Shown here: positions 56,976 through 64,000 of the stretch, in pieces | Numbering within the stretch: position 1 is the first letter of the stretch | How the letters are laid out: each line of letters begins with the position of its first letter | Source of the DNA: Streptomyces sp. NBC_01283 | Lineage (GTDB): Bacteria > Actinomycetota > Actinomycetes > Streptomycetales > Streptomycetaceae | Assembly (NCBI RefSeq): GCF_041435335.1 | Contig: NZ_CP108430.1 | Coordinates: 5,555,001-5,619,000 of the forward strand | Reading direction: 5' to 3' | DNA: 64,000 nucleotides | Notes under the pieces: model-generated | Seen by the model: the letters and a program-made list of their open reading frames with translations, nothing else | Database searches by the model: none | What the model was told of the DNA's origin: nothing | Made by a program: the position numbers and the translations under genes

Positions 56976-57716
56976 GTGCACCAGTCCGCGTACGAACAGA
57001 TGGAACTCTGTGTGGAGCAGTACATGCCCGCGGGGAAGCGCCACCGGGTGATCGACCTCGGGGCCCGGGTCTCCGACGGGCAGACCCGCACCCACAAGAC
57101 CCTGCTCGAAGGGCGTGACACCGAGTACGTGGGCGTCGACGTCCTCGACGGCCGCAACGTCGACGCGGTGATGACGAAGCCGTACCGCATCCCCGTGAAG
57201 TCCCGCAGCGCCGACTTCGTCATCTCCGGGCAGGCCTTCGAGCACATCCCCTTCTTCTGGGCGACGATGCTGGAGATCGCCCGCGTCCTGAAGCCGCAGG
57301 GCATCGCCTTCGTGACGGCGCCCTCGCGCGGCCATGTGCACGACGCGCAGGACTGCTGGCGCTACTACCCCGACGGGTTCCGCGCCCTGGCCGCGTACAC
57401 CCGGCTCGAACTCCGCGAGGCCTACACGGACTTCCCGCCCATGAAGGGCATCCGCCACGCGTACGGGAGCATCGACGCCAAGCACGCCTATTGGGGTGAC
57501 TCCGTCGGCGTGTTCCAGCGGCCCAAGAACTACCCGGCCCTCACCATGGCCTTCGTGCGCTCCACGACCACCTGGTGGGCGAACAGGATCGGCGGGGTCG
57601 ACGGCGTCCCGCTGCCGAAGCCCGTCGACGGCCGCGCCGACTGCGGCAGGCCGAAGGTGGTGGCACCGCGCGAGGAGGACGAGCAGTCCGTTTCGGCCGC
57701 AAGTGACGCCAGATGA
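56976..57716 (+). CDS. SAM-dependent methyltransferase, class I
   Basis: The 246-residue protein has a class I methyltransferase fold: VIDLGARVSDG near residue 28, VGVDVLDGRNVDAV, DFVISGQAFEHIPFFW as motif IV and a conserved FVTAPSRGHVHDAQDCWRYY block in two pieces. Relatives of this type act on sugars, including surface polysaccharides. The GTG at 56976 has GGAGG five nt upstream, better than the upstream GTG at 56925. It likely methylates the island polymer or its precursor; the acceptor is unknown. Confidence 0.8.
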   Translation: MHQSAYEQMELCVEQYMPAGKRHRVIDLGARVSDGQTRTHKTLLEGRDTEYVGVDVLDGRNVDAVMTKPYRIPVKSRSADFVISGQAFEHIPFFWATMLEIARVLKPQGIAFVTAPSRGHVHDAQDCWRYYPDGFRALAAYTRLELREAYTDFPPMKGIRHAYGSIDAKHAYWGDSVGVFQRPKNYPALTMAFVRSTTTWWANRIGGVDGVPLPKPVDGRADCGRPKVVAPREEDEQSVSAASDAR

Positions 57717-57772
57717 AACTATGTTGACGAAATGTGGCATCACGGGTGACTTTGCGCGTACTGTCCGCTCCC

Positions 57773-58594
57773 ATGGCATGGCGACGCGTTGTGAATGGCG
57801 CATTGAAGCAACTGACCGGATACCAGCTGAGGCGCACCCCGGTGCCGGCCCAGCGCGCGGCGGCCCCGGTGCCGAAGCCCGCCCCGGCATCGAAGCCCAA
57901 GCCGAAGCCGAAGGCCCTGAACCTCCCCGCCGACTACGACGACGAGGCGAAGGAGATCATCCGTGCGGTGAAGCCGTACACGATGACCTCTCCCGAACGG
58001 CTGAACGCCTTCATCCTGGCGACCCGGCACGTCGTCCGGCACAACATTCCCGGCGACATCGTCGAGTGCGGTGTGTGGCGCGGCGGTTCGATGCAGGCGT
58101 GCGCCAAGGCGCTGCTCGCCGCCGGTGACACCGAGCGCGACCTGTACCTCTTCGACACGTACGAGGGCATGACCCCGCCCACCGAGGAGGACCTGCGCCT
58201 CGACGGCAAGTCCGCCGAGGAGCTGCTCAACGCGCAGGGGAAGGACCGCCCGATCTGGGCGGTCGCCTCCCTCGACGACGTCAGGTCCGGCTTCGAGAAG
58301 GTGCCCTACCCCAAGGAGCGCGTGCACTACGTCCAGGGAAGGGTCGAGGAGACCGTCCCGCGCGAGGCGCCCGAGCAGATCTCCGTCCTGCGCCTGGACA
58401 CCGACTGGTACGCCTCCACCAAGCACGAACTGGAGCACCTGTACGCACGGTTGGTCAGCGGCGGCGTCCTGCTCATCGACGACTACGGCTACTGGCAGGG
58501 GTCCCGCCAGGCGGTCGACGAGTTCATGGAGAAGACCGGCGAACGGCTGCTGCTCCTGCGCATGGACGAGGGCCGCATCGCCGTGAAGCCCTGA
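57773..58594 (+). CDS. TylF/MycF-type O-methyltransferase
   Basis: The 273-residue protein has a Pro/Lys-rich linker after a basic N-terminus and the TylF fold (about residues 60-270): IVECGVWRGGSMQACAKALL, YLFDTYEGMTPPT, LRLDTDWYASTKHELEHLY and VLLIDDYGYWQGSRQAVDEF. The conserved acidic residues bind a metal and position the sugar hydroxyl. TylF and MycF methylate sugars of macrolides, so a polymer sugar is the likely target here. ATG 57773 may be read from a leaderless message (TACTGT nearby); no Shine-Dalgarno is seen. Confidence 0.84.
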   Translation: MAWRRVVNGALKQLTGYQLRRTPVPAQRAAAPVPKPAPASKPKPKPKALNLPADYDDEAKEIIRAVKPYTMTSPERLNAFILATRHVVRHNIPGDIVECGVWRGGSMQACAKALLAAGDTERDLYLFDTYEGMTPPTEEDLRLDGKSAEELLNAQGKDRPIWAVASLDDVRSGFEKVPYPKERVHYVQGRVEETVPREAPEQISVLRLDTDWYASTKHELEHLYARLVSGGVLLIDDYGYWQGSRQAVDEFMEKTGERLLLLRMDEGRIAVKP

Positions 58595-58652
58595 CCCGGC
58601 GGCGCGCCCCGGCCCGGACCAACCGAATACGTCAGGCATGTGAGCGGGCCCA

Positions 58653-58681
58653 GTGCCCGGCGGCCCCGCGCCGCCGGGTAC
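58653..58681 (+). terminator. Terminator after the methyltransferase genes
   Basis: An 8-bp perfect stem (58656-58663 with 58671-58678), extendable to about 11 bp with one wobble, lies 60 nt after the TylF-like gene stop. There is no U-tract. Confidence 0.65.
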
Positions 58682-58813
58682 CGGGCCTGCCCGCGTGATC
58701 ACCCGAATGGCTCTGTGCGGGTGACCCGGAAGGGCGGTCGTTGTTAACCGGGTGGCCCTCAGCAGGACGCGCAGCCGTGCCCGTCAGCTCTCCGGAAGGA
58801 ATGTGCGCAGCGC

Positions 58814-61800
58814 ATGACACCCCGACTCGCCGTCGTCGTCCCCGTCTACAACGTCGAGGAGTTTCTCGCCCCTTGCCTCCGGTCACTGGCCGAGCAGACC
58901 ATGCCGGACCTCGAGGTCGTCATGGTCAACGACGGTTCCACCGACGGGAGTCCACGCATCGCCCGCGAGTTCGCCGCCGGGGACACCAGATTCCGCCTGA
59001 TCGAGCAGGAGAACGCGGGGCTCGGGGCGGCCCGCAACGCGGGGGTGCGCGAGGCGCGGGGCACGTACCTGACGTTCGTCGACAGCGACGACGTCGTCCC
59101 ACGGGACGCGTACGAGCGGATGCTCGCCGCACTGGAGGAGTCGGGCTCCGACTTCGTCACCGGCAACGTCCACCGGCTGCGCTCCGCGGGCCGCAGCGAG
59201 CAGTCGCCGATGTTCCGCAAGATGATGGAGAAGGACCGCAGCGGCACGCACGTCACCCGCGACTGGGACCTGCTCGGCGACCGCATCGCCTGCAACAAGG
59301 TCTTCCGCAGGGACTTCTGGGACAAGCACGCCTTCACCTTCCCCGAGGGCGTGCTCTTCGAGGACACCCCCGTCATGATCCCCGCCCACTTCCTCGCCGG
59401 TGCCGTCGACGTACTGAAGGAACCCGTCTACCTCTGGCGCGACCGCGACGGCTCCATCACCACCCGCCGCGCCAAGCCCCGCGCCGTCCGCGACCGCACC
59501 GCCGCCGTCCTTGCGGCCAGCGGCTTCCTCGCGGCGCGGGCCGCCGAGGCGGCGGGCACCCCGCGGGGGGTGGTGTTCGCGAAGGCCAAGCGGCGCTACG
59601 ACACCACGGTCCTGTCCGGGGACCTGTGGCTGTTCATGGAGGCCCTGCCGCACGGCGACTCCACGTACCACGACGTCTTCATGGAGCAGGCCAACGCCTT
59701 CGCCGACACCGTCGACCCCGCGGTCGTCGCCGCACTGCCGCCCCCGCTGCGCGTGCGCTGGCAGCTCATCCGCCAGCGCCGGGTCACCGACCTGCTCACC
59801 TTCATGGCGTACGAGAAGTCCCACCCCGACGCCTTCCGGGTCCGCGGCCTGCGCGGGCGCCGCGCCGAGTTCCCCGGGATCGGCGGACTGCCGCGCGAGA
59901 CCGTCGCCCTGAAACGCTCCGATCTGCCGCTCACCGCACAACTCACGCACATCGCCTGGGACGAGCAGGGCAGGCTGCGGCTCAAGGGCTTCGCCTACAT
60001 CCCCAACCTGCCCGCGGGGCGCGTCGGGGCGCGCGCCAGGGTCGCCTGGCTGCGGTCGGGACGGCGCCGCGTGCTGCCGCTGGCGCTGCGCACGGTGCGG
60101 GCGCGCGAGGCGACGTACCGCTCCAAGCAGGGCCTGCACAGCTACGACCGGTCGGGGTTCGAGACGGTCATCGACCCCCGCAGGACCGTGACCAAGCGGC
60201 GCAGCACCACCTGGAAGGTGGAGATGGGCGTGGTCAGCGGATTCCTGCCGCGCACCGGGCCGGTCAGGACGAGCAGCCCGCCGCGGCTCCCCGTGCGGTA
60301 TCTGGAGGAGTTCCTGCGGGCGGCCGTCACCCTCAGCAAGGGGCGGCTGCGGCTGCGCACGGAGCGGGTGGCGGCGCGGCTCGTCACGCACGAGGGCTGC
60401 GGCACCGCCGTCCGGCTGCACGGGCGGCTCGCGCCCGGGGAGTCGCAGGCCGTCGATGCCCTGCGCGTCGAGAACTGGGCCACCAAGGAGGCGCACTACG
60501 TCCCCGCCCTGGTGAACGGCCGCGACTTCAGCGCCGATGTGCCGCTCGGCCTCTTCCACGCCGGTACGGACGAGCGCACCGGCGAGCCGCGCAAGGCCGA
60601 CCCGTGGGGCGTCGCACTGGTCCGCGAGGGCGGCGAGCGCACCCCGCTCGCCGCCTGCCCCGAGGTAGCCGCGGGGCGCTACGGACTGCTGCCGGGGCGT
60701 GAACTCCTCGTCCTCGCCAACGCGTCGGGGAACCTGGAGCTGCGCGACCAGACGGTGCGACCGCTCGTCTCCACCGTTACCTGGGACGACGAGCTGCGCA
60801 TCGAGGGCAGCCACCCCGACGCGGAGACCCGCACCGGGGAACTGGTCCTCGTGCACGCCGGACACGGCGACGAGGCCGTGGTGCCGGTGCGGATCGCGGA
60901 CGGCCGGTTCTCGTCCGCGCTGCGTCCCGAGGCCGTGCCCGGCCCCGGAGGCACGCTGCCGCTCGCAGAAGGACGCTGGAACCTCTTCCTGCGCGAGCGG
61001 GGCACGACGGACCCCGAGCAGTACACGCCTGTGTGCGTGGCGCCGGGCAAGGGCCGCGAACTGCCGCTCGTACGCACCAGGTCAGGCCGCGACATCAGCC
61101 TGAAGCGGCACGCCCACGACGGCCTCCACCTGCGCTCGGGCTCCGCGCTGCCCGACGCCGACCGGGGCGGCCCGCGCCAGCGCAGACTGCGCGAGGAGTA
61201 CGCGGTCCGGCGCGGCGGCCCGCTCCGGGACGCCGTCCTGTACTGCAGCTTCGACGGACGCCAGTACTCGGACTCGCCCCGCGCCGTGCACGAGGAACTG
61301 GTCGCCAGAGGCGTCGACCTGGAGCACCTGTGGGTGGTCCGCGACCAGCAGGTGGCGCTGCCCGGGAGCGCCACGCCGGTCGCCCTGTGGAGCGCCGAGT
61401 GGTACGAGGCCCTCGCCCGCTGCCGCTACGTCGTGACCAACACCCAGCTGCCCGAATGGTTCGAGCGCGCCGAGGGCCAGTACGTCGTGCAGACCTGGCA
61501 CGGCACCCCGCTCAAGCGCATCGGCCGCGACCTCGCGGGCCACGCCTCCGGGGACCGCGCCTACATGGCGACCCTGCCCGGCCGCGCCGACCAGTGGAGC
61601 GTGCTCGTCTCCCCTAACCGCTTCTCGACGCCCGTCCTGCGCGGCGCCTTCGGCTACACCGGCGAGGTCCTGGAACGCGGCTACCCGCGCAACGACCTGC
61701 TGCACGCCGCCGACCGCGCGAAGGTCGCCGCCTCCGTGCGCGAACGGCTCGGCATCCCCGAGGGCAGACGCGTCGTCCTGTACGCGCCCACGTGGCGCGA

Positions 61801-62308
61801 GAACCAGCCCAAGCAGGCCGGCCGCTACGCCCTCGACCTCCAGCTGGACCTCGAAGCCGCCGAACGCGCCATCGGTGACGACCAGACGCTCCTCGTCCGC
61901 AGGCACTACCTCGTCGGCGGCTCCGTCCCCGAATCGGACTTCGTGCGCGACGTCACGCGCCACCCCGACGTCAGCGAACTGCTCCTGATCAGCGACGTCC
62001 TGGTGACGGACTACTCGTCCCTGATGTTCGACTTCGCGCAGACCGGGCGCCCGATGCTCTTCCACACCTACGACCTCGACCACTACCGAGACACCCTGCG
62101 CGGCTTTTACTTCGACTTCGCGGCGCAGGCGCCAGGACCGCTGCTCGGCACCGGCGACGAGGTGATCGCGGCGCTGCGCGACCCGCACGCCGCCACCGCC
62201 GCGTACGCCGACGCCTACGACAGGTTCCGCGAGGTCTTCTGCGACCTGGACGACGGGCGCGCGGCCGCAGGGGTGGCGGACGCCATGCTCGAAGGAGGCC
62301 GCGCATGA
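58814..62308 (+). CDS. GT2 glycosyltransferase fused to CDP-glycerol glycerophosphotransferase
   Basis: The 1164-residue fusion is the close paralog of the 1160-residue protein at 43722. GT2 domain about residues 3-240 (VMVNDGSTDGS, FVDSDD), a long beta-rich middle (240-790), and a TagF-like domain (about 790-1155) with QTWHGTPLKRIG (His896), GYPRND, VVLYAPTWREN, LLVRRHYL (His1031) and VTDYSSLMFDF. Both His residues that TagF-like enzymes need are present, 135 residues apart, so the domain should be active. ATG at 58814, with GGAAGGA about 13 nt upstream. Its stop overlaps the next fusion gene (ATGA). Confidence 0.9.
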   Translation: MTPRLAVVVPVYNVEEFLAPCLRSLAEQTMPDLEVVMVNDGSTDGSPRIAREFAAGDTRFRLIEQENAGLGAARNAGVREARGTYLTFVDSDDVVPRDAYERMLAALEESGSDFVTGNVHRLRSAGRSEQSPMFRKMMEKDRSGTHVTRDWDLLGDRIACNKVFRRDFWDKHAFTFPEGVLFEDTPVMIPAHFLAGAVDVLKEPVYLWRDRDGSITTRRAKPRAVRDRTAAVLAASGFLAARAAEAAGTPRGVVFAKAKRRYDTTVLSGDLWLFMEALPHGDSTYHDVFMEQANAFADTVDPAVVAALPPPLRVRWQLIRQRRVTDLLTFMAYEKSHPDAFRVRGLRGRRAEFPGIGGLPRETVALKRSDLPLTAQLTHIAWDEQGRLRLKGFAYIPNLPAGRVGARARVAWLRSGRRRVLPLALRTVRAREATYRSKQGLHSYDRSGFETVIDPRRTVTKRRSTTWKVEMGVVSGFLPRTGPVRTSSPPRLPVRYLEEFLRAAVTLSKGRLRLRTERVAARLVTHEGCGTAVRLHGRLAPGESQAVDALRVENWATKEAHYVPALVNGRDFSADVPLGLFHAGTDERTGEPRKADPWGVALVREGGERTPLAACPEVAAGRYGLLPGRELLVLANASGNLELRDQTVRPLVSTVTWDDELRIEGSHPDAETRTGELVLVHAGHGDEAVVPVRIADGRFSSALRPEAVPGPGGTLPLAEGRWNLFLRERGTTDPEQYTPVCVAPGKGRELPLVRTRSGRDISLKRHAHDGLHLRSGSALPDADRGGPRQRRLREEYAVRRGGPLRDAVLYCSFDGRQYSDSPRAVHEELVARGVDLEHLWVVRDQQVALPGSATPVALWSAEWYEALARCRYVVTNTQLPEWFERAEGQYVVQTWHGTPLKRIGRDLAGHASGDRAYMATLPGRADQWSVLVSPNRFSTPVLRGAFGYTGEVLERGYPRNDLLHAADRAKVAASVRERLGIPEGRRVVLYAPTWRENQPKQAGRYALDLQLDLEAAERAIGDDQTLLVRRHYLVGGSVPESDFVRDVTRHPDVSELLLISDVLVTDYSSLMFDFAQTGRPMLFHTYDLDHYRDTLRGFYFDFAAQAPGPLLGTGDEVIAALRDPHAATAAYADAYDRFREVFCDLDDGRAAAGVADAMLEGGRA

Positions 62309-64000
62309 GCACGCCGGAACTGCACGACGTGAGCTGCGTCGTGGTCGCGGGACCGGACACCGAGGCGCTGCGCGAATCGGTGCGGTCCGTGCTCGACCAG
62401 ACGATGGGCAACGTCGAGGCGGTCGTCGTCGACCCCGGGACGGACGCCCCCGCCCGCGCCGCGGCGCGGGAGCTCGCCGCCGAACACCCGCACCGGGTAC
62501 GCCTGGTCGGCGCCGACAGCGAACTGCCGGTCGCCGCCGCACGGAACCTCGGGCTCGACGCGGCACGCGGGCGGTACGTCATCGTGCTGGGCGACGGCGA
62601 ACTCCTGGAGCGGCACGCCTGCCGCAACCTCTTCGACGCGGCCCGCTCCAGCGGGGCCGACCTGGTGGCGGGGCGCTGGACGCGGCTCACCGGCAACGGC
62701 AAAAAGGAGCGGGGCCCCGGCTGGCAGGCCCCGCTGCACGCGAGGACGCGGACGGTCGGGGACCTCGCCGACGCCCCCGAACTCGTCGCCAGGGACTCCC
62801 TGGTCACCGGCTTCTGCGTTCGCCGTGACCTCCTGCACCGGACACACCTGCGGTACGCGGAGGACCTCGCCCACAGCGAGGTCCTCTTCGGCGTCGAGGC
62901 CGCCCTCGTGGTCCGCGCCATCACCCTCGTGCCCAACCTGATCACCACCCGCCGCGCGGCAGCCGACCCGGCCCGCGAGACCCCCGCACTCGCCGCCGCC
63001 AACGACCGCGTCGCCGGGCTCCTCGTGAGCCTGGGCCGCCTCGACCTGGCCGACCGGCGCGAACGGGCCTTCCTCGTCGACCACGTGCTGCCCTGCGCCC
63101 GTACGTTCCCGCAGCTCACCGCCGAGGAGCGGCGCCGGGCCACGGCCCGCGTCGCCCCGCGTCTCGAAGGCCGCGCGGACCTGCGCGCCCTGGACGCCCT
63201 CGACCCCGTGGAGCGGGTGTGCGTGCGGCTGCTCGCGGAGGGCGACACGGACGGCGTCCTCGCCGCCGCGTACGCGCTGGGGCGGCCCGGGGTCGTCGTC
63301 TCGGAACTGACCGAACGCGAGGGCAAGGTCTACTGGCGCACGGACGGACTCGACGACCCCCAGGTACGAGAATTGCTCGACGTCACCGAACTCGGCCACC
63401 AGCACCGGCAGTTGGACGAGGTCCGGCTCCTGAACCGCCTCACCCGGTGCGACGTCGACGGCGGCACTGCGGTCCTCGAAGGGCACGTCGTGCTGCCCGG
63501 CGGCCTGCTGCCCGACCGGCCGCCGCTCACCGCCTGGCTCGACGTACGGGCGCACGGCACCGGACGGCGCGGCTTCCGCGTACCCGTGGAGGAGGTCCAC
63601 TACGACGGCGGCGCGGTCCTCTGGCGGGCCACGGCGGTCCTCACCGCCCGGCTGCGCGACCTCGGCATCCGCGACCGCGCGTGGGAGCCGCGGCTGCACC
63701 TGGCCGCCGGCGGCCAGGACGTGACCACCGAACTCGTCGCCGAGCCCGAGACCGTGGGGGAGAGCCAGGGCGTCACCGTCACCGGCGCGAACAAGGTGGA
63801 GCTGCGCCTGGCGCCCCGCCACCGCACCGCCCGCACCCTGCGCGCGGCACTGCACTACGCCACGCACTTCCGCCCCGCGCGCAAGCTGAGGCTCGGACTG
63901 CGGGCCCTGCGCAAGCGGTGGGACGGGCTCAGCGGCCACGGGGTCAAGGTGCGGGTCTACCGGCGGGCGCTGCGGCGGCTCCCTGTCAGCAAGGGCTCGG
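62305..64000 (+). CDS. GT2-like - glycerophosphotransferase fusion, incomplete at window end, GT2 motifs lost
   Basis: At least 565 residues are present, with no stop before the end. The sequence parallels the 962-residue protein: LERHACRNLFDAA, DVTELGHQHRQLDE and VRVYRRALRRLPVSKGS. The latter marks the start of the TagF-like domain, mostly outside the window. The GT2 domain is degenerate: where active paralogs read VVIVDDCSTDD and FLDSDD, this one reads VVVDPGTDAPA and LGDGE, so the acidic residues that hold the nucleotide-sugar and metal are missing. The GT2 part is probably inactive and may be a structural or binding domain. ATG at 62305 overlaps the preceding stop. Confidence 0.85.
   Translation, partial: MSTPELHDVSCVVVAGPDTEALRESVRSVLDQTMGNVEAVVVDPGTDAPARAAARELAAEHPHRVRLVGADSELPVAAARNLGLDAARGRYVIVLGDGELLERHACRNLFDAARSSGADLVAGRWTRLTGNGKKERGPGWQAPLHARTRTVGDLADAPELVARDSLVTGFCVRRDLLHRTHLRYAEDLAHSEVLFGVEAALVVRAITLVPNLITTRRAAADPARETPALAAANDRVAGLLVSLGRLDLADRRERAFLVDHVLPCARTFPQLTAEERRRATARVAPRLEGRADLRALDALDPVERVCVRLLAEGDTDGVLAAAYALGRPGVVVSELTEREGKVYWRTDGLDDPQVRELLDVTELGHQHRQLDEVRLLNRLTRCDVDGGTAVLEGHVVLPGGLLPDRPPLTAWLDVRAHGTGRRGFRVPVEEVHYDGGAVLWRATAVLTARLRDLGIRDRAWEPRLHLAAGGQDVTTELVAEPETVGESQGVTVTGANKVELRLAPRHRTARTLRAALHYATHFRPARKLRLGLRALRKRWDGLSGHGVKVRVYRRALRRLPVSKGS

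Overview
The window is a typical Streptomyces chromosome segment. It has very high GC, GTG/TTG starts, many 1-4 nt start/stop overlaps, a 23S-5S rRNA end matching streptomycete sequence, and the actinobacterial gene order mtrA-mtrB-lpqB-comF-hpf-secA that Mycobacterium tuberculosis shares. All functional calls come from reading motifs and context; no search was run.

Layout. 1-3.4 kb: 3' part of an rrn operon (23S, 5S, two tandem terminators). 3.4-9.8 kb, minus strand: a tightly overlapping operon of a proline-rich membrane protein, a DUF4129 protein, a DUF4350 protein with a very unusual Ser/Asp/Gly-rich N-terminus, a MoxR ATPase and a DUF58 protein. 10-15.9 kb: mtnA, then the MtrA-MtrB two-component system and its lipoprotein LpqB. 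15.9-24.1 kb: comF, a long ribosome hibernation factor gene, an orphan NarL-type regulator, an AlkX/YcaQ-like DNA glycosylase, a GNAT acetyltransferase, secA and an Rv3235-like gene. 24.5-26.9 kb: a DUF6912 protein, a repeat-rich intergenic region with nested palindromes, a HAD hydrolase and a DJ-1/PfpI protein. 27.4-32.4 kb: a 1648-residue NAD-dependent glutamate dehydrogenase.

32.5-64 kb: a large cell-surface glycopolymer island. It encodes three GT2 plus CDP-glycerol glycerophosphotransferase (TagF-like) fusions of 962, 1160 and 1164 residues, a shorter fusion of 694 residues, a further paralog cut by the window end, two GT4 enzymes (one fused to a Stealth phosphosugar transferase), a GT2-only relative, two polytopic GT-C-like proteins, a GalE epimerase, a TagGH-type ABC exporter with a divergent TetR regulator, an acyltransferase and two methyltransferases. 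The likely output is a phosphodiester-linked, sugar-decorated wall polymer that TagGH-like proteins export and the acyl- and methyltransferases modify. Genes for making CDP-glycerol and for the lipid-linked first step are not in this window.

The most interesting points are: (1) the 1160-residue fusion has Asn where its paralogs have the first of two His residues essential in TagF-like enzymes; (2) the last, partial fusion has lost the acidic GT2 motifs; (3) one protein fuses GT4 to Stealth; (4) two island genes share an unusual AT-rich promoter-like element; (5) nested palindromic repeats lie at 25.1-25.5 kb.
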